DNA of 64,000 bases, taken from assembly GCA_965261535.1 (NCBI GenBank), contig OZ253469.1, positions 868,001 through 932,000 on the forward strand. The letters run 5' to 3'. The translations under genes were made by a program, and so were the position numbers. The DNA is from VXNE01 sp965261535 (lineage in GTDB: Bacteria > Pseudomonadota > Gammaproteobacteria > Pseudomonadales > Azotimanducaceae). The notes below the pieces were generated by a model, which saw nothing but the letters and a program-made list of their open reading frames with translations, made no database searches and was not told where the DNA came from. Shown here in pieces: positions 1 through 7,608 of the stretch (the stretch's first letter is position 1; each line of letters begins with the position of its first letter).

Positions 1-777
1 GCTATCGTGATGGCCTGTTCGCTGATCGCCATGCTCGTCGTCGTGTCGGCATCAAGGGCGCGGGCATCGGGCGTCTTCTCGGCGTTCTCGCGGCCGGAAC
101 CGGCCGAGATCGGACGTCTCCTGCGGCTGGGAGTCCCGATCGGCCTGGCGCTGTTCGTGGAGGTTGCGTTCTTCTCCGCGGCAACGTTGCTGATCGGACG
201 CCTTGGGGTCGAAACCGTCGCCGCGCATCAGATCGCGTTCAACATCGTGGGGGTCTCGTTCATGGTGCCCCTGGCGCTCGGCATGGCGGCGACCATCCGG
301 GTCGGGTTCAACGTGGGCGCGAACGATCTCGCCGGCGCGAGCAGATCGGCCTGGACGGCGACCTGGGTCGCGGTCGTATGGGGCGTCAGCCTCGCCGCCG
401 CCCTGTTGATCTGGCGCCACGAGCTCGTCGGCCTGTATACGAAAGAAACCGACGTCGTTCAGCTCGCCGCGGGGCTGCTCCTGCTCGGCGCCCTGTTCCA
501 GGTCTTCGACGGCCCCCAGGCGACCGTGATGGGCACCCTGCGCGGCTACAAGGACACCCGCGCGCCGATGGTGATCGCGCTCGTCGCCTACTGGCTGTTC
601 GGACTGCCGGTGGGCGCGACCCTGTGCTTCGGGTTCCAGGGCATCCCGGGAATCGGCGTCCACGGCATGTGGTGGGGGCTCGTGGTCGGACTTGCCGTGG
701 TGGCGAGCGCGTTGTTCGCCCGGCTTGCGAGAGTCTCGAGAGACCCGGTGCGGGTCGCCCAGCTCAGGCTGCGCTGA
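1..777 (+). CDS. MATE family efflux transporter, C-terminal part
   Basis: This is the C-terminal part (about 258 residues) of a multidrug and toxin extrusion (MATE) cation antiporter of the inner membrane. The frame is open at the window edge, so the N-terminal half lies outside. The visible part has several hydrophobic helices and a family-typical stretch around AAHQIAFNIVG and MVPLALGMAATIRVG. The family couples Na+ or H+ influx to export of cationic compounds; the substrate cannot be predicted. The last 240 bp are repeated at 7028-7264, and that copy sits next to a gspM 3' end. The gene was therefore probably once convergent with the gsp operon now ending at 9942. Confidence 0.85.
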   Translation, partial: AIVMACSLIAMLVVVSASRARASGVFSAFSRPEPAEIGRLLRLGVPIGLALFVEVAFFSAATLLIGRLGVETVAAHQIAFNIVGVSFMVPLALGMAATIRVGFNVGANDLAGASRSAWTATWVAVVWGVSLAAALLIWRHELVGLYTKETDVVQLAAGLLLLGALFQVFDGPQATVMGTLRGYKDTRAPMVIALVAYWLFGLPVGATLCFGFQGIPGIGVHGMWWGLVVGLAVVASALFARLARVSRDPVRVAQLRLR

Positions 778-790
778 TCGGGGGCGCTGA

Positions 791-859
791 TTGGTCGTTG
801 GTCGTTGGTCGTTGGTCGTTGGTCGTTGGTCGTTGGTCGTTGGTCGTTGGTCGTTGGTC
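791..859. repeat. Heptamer tandem repeat TTGGTCG, about 10 copies
   Basis: Nine perfect copies and one partial copy of TTGGTCG follow the MATE stop codon directly. The array is a simple-sequence tract likely to vary in length by slippage. It lies where the related junction at 7265 instead runs into gspM-derived sequence. Confidence 0.95.
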
Positions 860-1133
860 AGGCATTGGATGGCCGACCCAAGCTGCAGTCAACCGAACGC
901 GCCGCGTGCGGGTGCGGGACACCATCACTCCCCGTTGGGCCCGGGTAGTGTATCCGTTTGAAAAATCAGCGCGGTTGCGCGGCCAACCATTTACCGCGAT
1001 CAGATCGCGGACAACGGGCTGGATTCCGGGGTCGCGCCCTCGAATGGGCGGGCTGGATGCGTCATTTGTTTTCCCTCCATTTCTCGATCTCGCATCCCGG
1101 CAAGCCGGGATCGTCAGCGTCTACCCTAGCATA
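860..1133. other. Non-coding stretch with small inverted repeats
   Basis: No convincing gene is visible. There are hairpins at 973-988, at 994-1010 (CCGCGATC/GATCGCGG) and at 1094-1111 (ATCCCGGC/GCCGGGAT with a two-base loop). The last lies just past the 3' end of the leftward HNH reading frame but has no T-run, so it is not called a terminator. Confidence 0.5.
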
Positions 1134-1924
1134 CTATCGTTGAGCGGCACGCCATTCGGCCATCGTGCGCCCGCCCTTCGAACGGTTGCAGCCGGAACAT
1201 AGCAGTTGCAGATTATCGGGATTGTCTTGCCCGCCGCGCGAACGCGGTAGCTTATGGTCGACGTCCATGACGCGGAACGGAAAGTGCGTATCGCACCCGG
1301 CGCATACGCCCTCCTGCTCGCCGTAGAGGCGATGGCGGTGCGTCCGGTAGTTGGGCAGCTTCCCCAGGTCGGTTCGCTCCGGCGGCTTCTCAAGCGCGTT
1401 CGCTCCGCCCCAAAGCGGGCCGCGATCTTCGGCGATGCGGTCATTGACCAGCCTGATAGCCAGCGGCGATAGGACCATATAACCTCGTTTTTGAACTGAG
1501 CTCGCCCGAAAATCCCATCCATCAGCAGCTTGAGGTAGTGGCTAGCGGTCGGATCGCAATGCAGGTAAACGCTGCCTTCGGGCTTCAGGATGCGCCGTAT
1601 CTCCAGCAGCCGGACGGCCATGAATATCAGATAGGATTGCATCCCCTTCCCGTGCGCTTGGCGGGCGGCTTCGATGACGGAATATGCGGCGGGGTTTCTC
1701 TCGGCCAATTCGCCATGCTCATGCACGTCAATATCATCGAGCGTCCAAGCGTCCTTGAACGATGCGCCAGCGGCCTTGCTGCCTATCGGCGCCTCGTAGG
1801 TGCGATTCGAGTTGAACGGCGGGTCGAGATAAACGAGGTCAACGCACTCGGAGTTGATCCCGCGCATTACGGCCAGATTGTCGCCGGTCCAAATGCTATC
1901 GCTGACGAAGTTCGGCGCGGCCAT
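1134..1924 (-). pseudogene. Adenine DNA methyltransferase fused to HNH domain, internally deleted and frameshifted
   Basis: The first ~150 residues are the N-terminal part of a beta-class adenine methyltransferase, with motif IV DPPF at residues 34-37 and a KNEVIWSYR segment. The frame then changes. From 1478 a second frame encodes SPLAIRLVNDRIAEDRG followed by an HNH domain with CxxC, DVDH and a final CSGC. In relatives the SP(L/K)A segment follows the AdoMet-binding motif I, so the target-recognition region and motif I appear deleted. The product cannot methylate; the HNH half might still be made alone from 1478. The start ATG abuts the stop codon of the upstream transposase, suggesting a former two-gene phage or plasmid unit. 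Confidence 0.7.
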
Positions 1925-2809
1925 CTACGCCGCCCGCTTGCGGTATGTCTTTGGACGCTTCGCCTGCGGGGCGCGGACGGCGATCAATTCCGCGATCCAT
2001 TTGGCGTCCCGCGCCGTGGTTTCGATTCCGGCTTCCATCGCGGGAGTGACGCGAAGGGTCTTGTGGATGCGGCAAAAGTTGTAGTGCAGGAAAAACAGGT
2101 TGACCATCGCCGAATGCTTTTCGATTTTCTTGGAGAAGGCGTTAGTCAGTCGCGTGAAGCGCCGGTTGCCCATCCGCATTGTGAGGTTGCTTCGCTCGAC
2201 ATAGCTGGTATTCGCCTTGCGCATGTCGGGATTTCCTTCGACCCTGCGCTTTTCGACCTTCGTGCAGACCGGCGGGCTGTAGCGCCGCTCGTTGTCCTCT
2301 CCCGGCAGCTTGCCGTATTCCTTGATGACCATCGCATAGTCTACATCGCCGCCGAAAGCGCCCTCTATGGCTTCGAGATACGCGCTTAGGCCGTCGGTGG
2401 AAATCTGCGGTCGATCCTCCAGCCGGGATCGCAGATCGTCCATAAGCTCGATGGCGGTTTCCCCGTCGCGGTTTCCGACCAGGTAGCTCACTACCAGCTT
2501 CGAGTCGGCGTCGATTGCGGAGAATGTCCAAGCGTCCCCCGCGTCCTCCGGAGCGGACTTCGCGCGGCGAACGTTGCGAGCCTTCGCGTAGACGAAAGCC
2601 CATACCTCATCGCACTCGATCCGGCGATTCCCGCCGATGCCCCTGACATGCTCATCGTGATACGCGGCGGCGGCGGCGCCAGCGGCGTCAATCAGCCGCG
2701 CAACGGTGTTGATCCCGGCACCTTCCAAGCGGGTGATCGCCCGCATGGATACGCCTTCGACCAACAGATTCAGAATGTGCGCTTGTCGTTCGATGGATAG
2801 CCTGTTCAT
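1925..2809 (-). CDS. IS1-like DDE transposase
   Basis: A 294-residue transposase of the IS1-like group. An N-terminal helical DNA-binding part (MNRLSIERQ onward) precedes a DDE catalytic core. Candidate catalytic residues are D67 (in CDEVW), D139 (in STDG) and E205 (in YVERSN). The MNRLS start is preferred because relatives begin this way; an upstream in-frame start at 2848 would add 13 residues. Terminal inverted repeats were not identified. The gene is directly followed by the methyltransferase remnant, whose ATG abuts this stop codon, so the pair may be cargo of one mobile or prophage unit rather than a simple IS. Confidence 0.8.
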   Translation of the reverse strand: MNRLSIERQAHILNLLVEGVSMRAITRLEGAGINTVARLIDAAGAAAAAYHDEHVRGIGGNRRIECDEVWAFVYAKARNVRRAKSAPEDAGDAWTFSAIDADSKLVVSYLVGNRDGETAIELMDDLRSRLEDRPQISTDGLSAYLEAIEGAFGGDVDYAMVIKEYGKLPGEDNERRYSPPVCTKVEKRRVEGNPDMRKANTSYVERSNLTMRMGNRRFTRLTNAFSKKIEKHSAMVNLFFLHYNFCRIHKTLRVTPAMEAGIETTARDAKWIAELIAVRAPQAKRPKTYRKRAA

Positions 2810-2861
2810 GCATGCTATTGCATATTGTTCCGTTTGAAACGCAAGCATTTATAGGCAAAAA

Positions 2862-2891
2862 GAAGCCCGAACCTGTTAGGATTCGGGCTTC
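2862..2891 (-). terminator. Rho-independent terminator candidate, leftward
   Basis: A 10-bp perfect stem (GAAGCCCGAA/TTCGGGCTTC) with a 10-base loop is followed, on the minus strand, by TTTTTGCC. It would end leftward transcripts from the small genes at 3063-3426 before the transposase. Confidence 0.7.
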
Positions 2892-2925
2892 TCCAATCCT
2901 TCACGCGGACGGCGTTTGGGATTTA

Positions 2926-3021
2926 GCTAGGGTGACAGAATGGCCAATGTGCGGGGTTCGCAAACCCAGGCTCCGTTGCTAAACCCAACGGTCGCGGGTT
3001 CGATCCCCGCCCCTAGCTCCA
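2926..3021 (+). tRNA. Class II tRNA gene or tRNA-like pseudogene, isotype unclear
   Basis: A perfect 7-bp acceptor stem (GCTAGGG/CCCTAGC), a T discriminator and an encoded CCA are present. So are a three-pair D stem with GG in its loop, a canonical T arm (GCGGG-TTCGATC-CCCGC) and a long variable arm (CCGTTG-CTAAACC-CAACGG). These make a class II tRNA of 93 nt plus CCA, the size of tRNA-Ser or tRNA-Leu. The anticodon arm is odd: GGGT/ACCC closes a six-base loop TCGCAA, so a canonical seven-base loop needs two mismatches and would read CGC. It is either a decayed prophage tRNA or a non-canonical one. Confidence 0.65.
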
Positions 3022-3062
3022 GTTCGCAACTCCGGTTCGCAACCCGAAGCCGCTAGCTGTTC

Positions 3063-3269
3063 TTATCTGTTGTTCCATCGTGCCTCTGCCGCCTTGCGCG
3101 CGATCTCGCTACGGCGTTCCGGCGATAGCTTCTCGGCTCGCGCCTTGCCGCTGTTGCGATGCTTGCCGGTGTAGGATTCCTCGGCATCGCCGACAAGCAC
3201 GCGGCACGAGTGTACCGCATTGCCGATCACGTCGCCGGGGCGCTTCTCTCCGTTCGGTCCTATCGGCAT
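3063..3269 (-). CDS. Small basic phage/plasmid-type protein of unknown function
   Basis: A 68-residue basic protein with an N-terminal EKRPGDVIGNAVH segment and a C-terminal GKARAEKLSPERRSEIARK segment ending in ARW. This C-terminal signature recurs in small genes of phages, plasmids and integrated elements; the function is unknown to me. It begins one base after the upstream gene (3271-3426), so the two are almost certainly one operon. A leftward terminator candidate lies at 2862-2891. Confidence 0.65.
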   Translation of the reverse strand: MPIGPNGEKRPGDVIGNAVHSCRVLVGDAEESYTGKHRNSGKARAEKLSPERRSEIARKAAEARWNNR

Positions 3270-3270
3270 C

Positions 3271-3426
3271 CTAAGCCTCCTTGTGCTGGCGTCCGGTGAA
3301 GCCCTCGAACAAGCCTTCGATTCGGGCCATGCGCTCGCGAAGGCTCGCGATGTCTCTATGCAGACCCCAAAGGAATCCGAGGATCGCCAAGCCCACCGTG
3401 ATGGTGCCGATCAGTTCTGGGGTCAT
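3271..3426 (-). CDS. Small single-span membrane protein, phage-like
   Basis: A 51-residue reading frame starting MTPELIGTITVG, with one hydrophobic helix (about residues 5-20) followed by an amphipathic, coiled-coil-like stretch (RDIASLRERMARIEGLFEG). This layout resembles small phage lysis-cassette or holin-associated membrane proteins such as the XhlA type, but no specific family is claimed. Its stop lies one base before the start of the 68-residue gene, so they are co-transcribed. Confidence 0.6.
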   Translation of the reverse strand: MTPELIGTITVGLAILGFLWGLHRDIASLRERMARIEGLFEGFTGRQHKEA

Positions 3427-3562
3427 TCTCTATGTCTCCCGATTTCGCGCCCCGCGTCAGCGACGGGGGGCGTCACTGGCCATCATCCGGTCAACCGCAG
3501 TGGGCTGTATTGTCCCAACTGTGCGACATTCGATGCATGGGTGTCAACACTTATCCTCAGCA

Positions 3563-3880
3563 GAGGCACTTGCGCTGTAGGGTTTTTCGCCGGACCTCGC
3601 CGGATTGCGGCTGGTTGCCCAGCAATCAGAGGCTCGGCGAGGCGTGCGGGGGCGCGACAGATGGTCAAACTGGTCGTTATGGGGTCTTCACGGTGTCTAA
3701 ATGCGAATCGTTCCTCCTTCGACGGCTTGGGGTAAGCACGGGGCGTTGGGGTGGAAATCTCGGATTCAAGGCCCGTGAAGTCGGAAAACGTCCGAAATGC
3801 CGCGTTTCTTGGGGTAAAGAAAAAATCCACCGCCCGCAAGCCCTTTGTTTCAGCGGCTCTCAGAACAGCGCAAGTGGCTC
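3563..3880 (+). mobile_element. 318-bp miniature inverted-repeat element (copy 1)
   Basis: The element is bounded by imperfect 16-bp inverted repeats, GAGGCACTTGCGCTGT and ACAGCGCAAGTGGCTC, and flanked by TCAGCA on both sides (3557-3562 and 3881-3886). It has no transposase gene. Its ends match those of the adjacent 2-kb IS (3887-5887), so it is a non-autonomous derivative. A nearly identical inverted copy lies at 38814-39131; one substitution was noticed in the left half that I compared closely, pointing to recent transposition. Confidence 0.85.
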
Positions 3881-3886
3881 TCAGCA

Positions 3887-5887
3887 GAGGCATTTGCGCT
3901 GTAGGGGTTTTTCGGCCCAGCCGCGCCGGATTCCGCAGTGCGCTCCGCCGGTTCGGACCGTCGAGGCCGCGGCGACGGCCCGGCGGAGGCTGCCAAGGAC
4001 GACCCGGAGGCGGTTTTCCGGCCTCCCAATAGGAATAATTCGTATTTGCGCGGGCCGCGCCCAAGGGCGATCCTCGACCCGGCGGTCGATCATGGCGAAC
4101 GGCGGGGCGGCGGTCTACGCCGCGAGCGGCAGGCCCGGATCGACCAGCGAGCGCATCCGCTCGGGGCGTCCCGCCATGACCGCGCCCAGGGCCAGCGCCA
4201 TCATGACGCACAGCGCCAGCCCCATGCGCGCCTTCATTTTCGCCCTGCCGCGGATGAAGTGGTTCTCGAAGCCGAAGCTATTGTCGACGCGCGAGTTGAT
4301 CCGCTCCAGCGCGCCGCGCCGGTTGTAGCCGCGCTTCCAAGTCGGGGAGCCCCAGGGCGTCGGCGCGAAGATGCGGCGGTCTTGGTCCCTCAACGCGATG
4401 CGCACGACGCGCCCGTAGTCGCCGGCCTTCGCGCCGGCGGCGCGGCAGCACTCCTCCCGCCCCTTGCAGTCAAGATCGTAGGCGGCCGCCGGGCAGCGGT
4501 ACTTCAGCGTCCCCCGGTCCGCCTCGAAGCCCTGGAACGCCATCGGCCGCTCCTCGCCCGTCGCCGGGCAGCGGCAGAACACCTCGCCCTTCTCGCTGTG
4601 CAGCACGTTGCCGCCGCCGTCCTTCGCCAGCGCGCGCAGGATCGGCTTCGACGGGTCCCAGCCCGGCATCTCCTTCTCCTCCCGCCACATCTCCCGCACG
4701 TCGATCAGCGGCCGCGCCTCGTAAACGTCCCACAGCTTCTTCTTCAGCGGCTCCGCGTCGAGGCCCCGGTCGGCGCAGAAGTCCGCGCACCGCGCCGCCA
4801 GCTCCGGCTCGTCCGCGAACAGCTCGTCCACCGCCGCCGACAGCACCTTGTGCTCCGAGCGCGACGCCTTCGTCACCTCGAACCACACCGGAATCTCGTG
4901 CTCGACGTCGGCGATCAGGTGCAGGCCGTAGCCGAACCATGTCTTCACCCTCGTCCACGCCTTGCCCGTGCGGCGATCCGCGCCGCGCGTCTCGTGCTTC
5001 CCCCAGTCCGCGTCCGGATCGGAGGTCTTCCCGCTCTTCGCGTCCTCGCGCCCGGTCGAATGGCTGCCGACCGCCTTGCCGTCGTAGCCCAGGTGCCGCC
5101 CGAAGCCCGGCAACTCGTCCATCAGGCGCCGCCGCAGAGCGTCCGCCATGCCGCTCACCGCCCCGGTATCATCCTCCAGCTTCGCCACGCCCGCCAGGAA
5201 CCGCGAGAACGCCCAACTCTCCGGCGCGCCGTCCCGGACCGGACTCGGCAGCCGAACCACCGCCGCCGCGCCGCTCTTCGACCGCTCCACCGACCGCCTC
5301 GGCGGACCCTGCCGCGGCAGCGGATCGAAGCCGCACAGGTCCAGCAGCGCCGGGTTGCGCCGCAGCTCGCGCAGCAGAGACTCGACCGAGGCGTGCTGGA
5401 ACACGACCCCGGCGACCAGCGCGCGCCACATCGCCTCGACCGGATAGTCGTCGCGCCCGCGCCCGCGCCGCGCCCTCAGCGCCGCGACGACCGGCCCGTC
5501 GGGCAGGTGCTCGAGCGCCAGCTCGAGGCGCCGCAGGTCGGGCAGCTGATCGACATCGCGCCAGGAAAAGGGTAGCTTGCTCTGCGTCGCCATACGTTCC
5601 CCTCCGGGGGCGGGTGCCCCTTGTTGTGGATAGGCGAATGGCGCCCTATGGCGACGCTAGATTCCACTTATCCATTTGATTCATATATATTTTTTATCCT
5701 CCCGGCGCCTCGCTCCCGAACCTGCGGCCGCCGCGCCCGGCGGCGCTTGCCGTTGGGGTGGAAATCTCCGCTTCCGAGCGGAAAACGCCGCAAAACGCCC
5801 GAATCGGGGCGTTTCCTGGGGTGAAGAAAAAATCGAGCGCCCGGAAACCCTTTGTTTCAGCGGCTCTCAGAACAGCGCAAGTGGCTC
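3887..5887. mobile_element. 2.0-kb insertion sequence with DDE transposase
   Basis: The left end (GAGGCATTTGCGCTGT) and right end (ACAGCGCAAGTGGCTC at 5872-5887) form inverted repeats of the type bounding the 318-bp miniature elements. The single transposase gene occupies 4115-5593 on the minus strand. The 130 bp inside the right end resemble the right part of the miniature element, so this IS family is the probable parent. No matching target duplication is seen across the whole element, perhaps because it lies directly beside the miniature copy. Confidence 0.8.
4115..5593 (-). CDS. DDE transposase of the 2-kb IS
   Basis: A 492-residue transposase with an N-terminal helical region (SWRDVDQLPDLRRLELALE), a basic GKGRDDYP-like segment (RGRGRDDYPVEAMWRALVAG) and a DDE-type core. 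Recognisable blocks are LPGFGRHLGYDGKAVGSH, WFGYGLHLIADVEHEIP and a C-terminal ERINSRVDNSFGFENHFIRG containing the likely catalytic Glu. The set is typical of a widespread DDE family with a DUF772-like N-terminus; I do not assign an ISfinder family. The frame is intact, so the element may be active and could mobilise the miniature copies in trans. Confidence 0.8.
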   Translation of the reverse strand: MATQSKLPFSWRDVDQLPDLRRLELALEHLPDGPVVAALRARRGRGRDDYPVEAMWRALVAGVVFQHASVESLLRELRRNPALLDLCGFDPLPRQGPPRRSVERSKSGAAAVVRLPSPVRDGAPESWAFSRFLAGVAKLEDDTGAVSGMADALRRRLMDELPGFGRHLGYDGKAVGSHSTGREDAKSGKTSDPDADWGKHETRGADRRTGKAWTRVKTWFGYGLHLIADVEHEIPVWFEVTKASRSEHKVLSAAVDELFADEPELAARCADFCADRGLDAEPLKKKLWDVYEARPLIDVREMWREEKEMPGWDPSKPILRALAKDGGGNVLHSEKGEVFCRCPATGEERPMAFQGFEADRGTLKYRCPAAAYDLDCKGREECCRAAGAKAGDYGRVVRIALRDQDRRIFAPTPWGSPTWKRGYNRRGALERINSRVDNSFGFENHFIRGRAKMKARMGLALCVMMALALGAVMAGRPERMRSLVDPGLPLAA

Positions 5888-6296
5888 TTGTGGAAACTAT
5901 TGTTAGCAATAGATTTTGTGGGCTTTCCCGCGCTCGAAATCCATGCCGATTTTAGCGCGCGCCAAGGGCTGCCGTTAGCATGCTCAATGGGGCGCGAATA
6001 GCCCGACCGAGTGGCACTGACAGTCCAAACTTTACACCGCTTCCGGATCGCGTCTCATGGTTGGAAAATAGCGCGAAAGCATTGGGCCAACAACGGACAT
6101 TGATCCTTACCGCGTGGAAGAAATCGCCGCTTCTCGCGTGAGAAACGTCGTGGGGCGCGCGGCCCCGTGGTGCCGTCAACCCAAGGAGACGCTGTCGTGG
6201 GCAGAGCAGTTCATCCAAGAAAGCGGTGCCGCAAGTTCAACCGAGGGACGAGGCGGACAAATCGAGATGATCGCGTTGTGCTCGCCGGGGCAACGT
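5888..6296. other. Decayed copy of the region downstream of gspM
   Basis: No intact gene is seen. Bases 5955-6058 on the minus strand look like a decayed copy of the start of the 74-residue gene at 9629-9853, with an early stop and shifts. Bases 6080-6140 match the flank at about 8440-8500 (shared CCAACAACGGACATTGATCC). The stretch is therefore the downstream flank of gspM copy 1, cut by the IS on its left. Confidence 0.55.
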
Positions 6297-6900
6297 CACG
6301 CGCTTCCGGCGCGAGACCGACGAAGTAGGCGGACACGAGGATGTTGATGCGGGCTCGGGTCTGGCTGATGTCCAGGCGATCGACCACTAGCTTCTTGGGG
6401 CGGGTCGCGAAGGCGTGCAGCAGTCGCAGTTCGGCGCCCATGCGATGGCGGGCGGTGAGACGCGCCTGGACTCGCCAGACATCGGGCGCGTCCGCGACGG
6501 GCTGCACGACGCCGGGCTGGACGCGCGCGTCGCTGAGTTCCGTCTCGCCAGCAAGCTCGGTCAAGGCAGCCAGCAGGCGGGCCTGGGCGACGCCCTCGGT
6601 CTCGGCCTGCCAGAAGTTGGCGTTGAGCTCCGCGCCGGTGCGCTGCTCGACTTCCAGCAGCAGCGGCCAGTCTTCGTCGGCCCGGGCTTCCTGCGCGCGC
6701 TCGAGGCGGGCGATTTCCCCGGCGTAATCGGCACGGGCCGCCTGCAGGTCCTCGGAGCGCACGAGTATCCAGTAAACGAACACCATCGCCAGGACGCACC
6801 AGACGCCGAAGCGCACCCTGATATTGGTTGCGAACTCCCGGCGGAGTGGAGCCAGCGCGCTGCGGACGCGCGAAGCGGGCGGGGGGTTCGGGGGCGTCGT
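6297..6900 (-). pseudogene. gspM, duplicate copy lacking a start codon
   Basis: This copy is closely similar to the full gspM at 9942-10547 over its whole length, including the membrane helix VWCVLAMVFVYWILV and the C-terminal SAYFVGLAPEA. The ATG of the intact copy is ACG here (complement of 6898-6900). The normal stop is also lost, so the frame runs on into unrelated sequence to 6211. Translation might restart at an internal GTG (6816), just before the membrane helix, giving a protein without the cytoplasmic segment. It is most likely a pseudogene formed by segmental duplication. Confidence 0.8.
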
Positions 6901-7027
6901 GGGCGCACCGTCAGCGTCATTCGGATCTCGTTTTCCTTGCGGCCCTGTTCCGCCGCGACCTGTTCGAACATGGGCTGGGCCTCGAGGGAGCGGACGTAGG
7001 CGATGGGGTCCGCGCTCTCGTCTTCAA
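6901..7027 (-). pseudogene. gspL 3' fragment
   Basis: About 125 bp match the last ~43 codons of gspL (10544-10670), immediately upstream of gspM copy 1 as in the intact operon. The match stops near 7024-7030, where the sequence switches to a MATE fragment in the opposite orientation. This is a clear recombination joint. Confidence 0.75.
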
Positions 7028-7264
7028 CCGCGGCCACAAGGACAGCCGCGCACCGATGGTGATCGCGCTCGTCGCCTACTGGCTGTTCGGACTGCCGGTG
7101 GGGGCGACGCTTTGCTTCGGGTTCCAGGGTATCCCGGGAATCGGCGTCCACGGCATGTGGTGGCGCTCGTGGTCGGACTTGCCGTGGCGGCGACCGCGTT
7201 GTTCGCTCGACTTGCGCGAATATCGAGAGACCCGGTGCGGGTCGCCCAGCTCAGGCTGCGCTGA
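7028..7264 (+). pseudogene. MATE transporter 3' fragment
   Basis: The segment repeats 541-777, the last ~80 codons of the MATE gene, including the readable APMVIALVAYWLFGLPVGAT and the end of the gene. A one- or two-base loss after GIGVHGMWW shifts the frame. It has no start and is fused to the gspL fragment on its left. On its right, MATE-end sequence is followed after about 30 bp by a gspM 3' end, preserving what looks like the ancestral convergent MATE/gspM junction. Confidence 0.8.
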
Positions 7265-7295
7265 TTCCGGGGGTTTGGTCGGGGCGTTGGGCGTT

Positions 7296-7355
7296 GGCGC
7301 GAAACCGACGAAATACGCGGACGCGAGGATGTTGACGCGGAACCGGGTCTGGGGC
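7296..7355 (-). pseudogene. gspM 3'-end fragment (copy 2)
   Basis: About 60 bp encode FRVNILASAYFVGFAPT on the minus strand, a diverged copy of the GspM C-terminus. No start or stop belongs to it. It follows the MATE 3' fragment and precedes the gene at 7381-7596. Confidence 0.65.
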
Positions 7356-7380
7356 TGAGGTCGAGGCCAAGGGCCTCCTA

Positions 7381-7596
7381 TCACCCGACGTTGGTCGCGA
7401 CGAGGCGGATGTCGACAATGTCGCAGGTGTCGATGGCGTGGCGGTCGGCGGGCAACTCGAACTGGTCGGCGTTGAAGATCGTGACCTTGAGGGAGTCGCC
7501 GTTGGCGAGACGGATACGGGCGTTCTGGTAGCCCATGCCAGACTCGGGGAGCAGGCAAAGCCGGTCGATCCAGGATTGCGGAAGGTGAACGATCAC
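7381..7596 (-). CDS. Small protein with ESGMGYQ motif, unknown function
   Basis: A 71-residue protein with LLPESGMGYQNARIRLANGD near residues 15-35, then a beta-rich stretch. I recall similar small uncharacterised proteins with a PE(S/T)GMGYQ core in other bacteria, but no function is established to my knowledge. It starts 12 bases after the stop of the 226-residue gene, which carries the related QQPEYGMGYQLATA segment. The two are an operon and probably interacting or functionally linked. The pair sits between gspM 3' fragments, as captured cargo. Confidence 0.6.
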   Translation of the reverse strand: MIVHLPQSWIDRLCLLPESGMGYQNARIRLANGDSLKVTIFNADQFELPADRHAIDTCDIVDIRLVATNVG

Positions 7597-7608
7597 GACC
7601 GCCGCACG

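Noticed and set aside
1094..1111. Terminator after the HNH frame
   Set aside because: A good 8-bp hairpin, but no T-run follows on either strand.
3938..5575. 545-residue rightward frame opposite the IS transposase
   Set aside because: Arg/Pro/Ala-rich antisense shadow of a high-GC gene; the minus-strand frame has clear transposase motifs.
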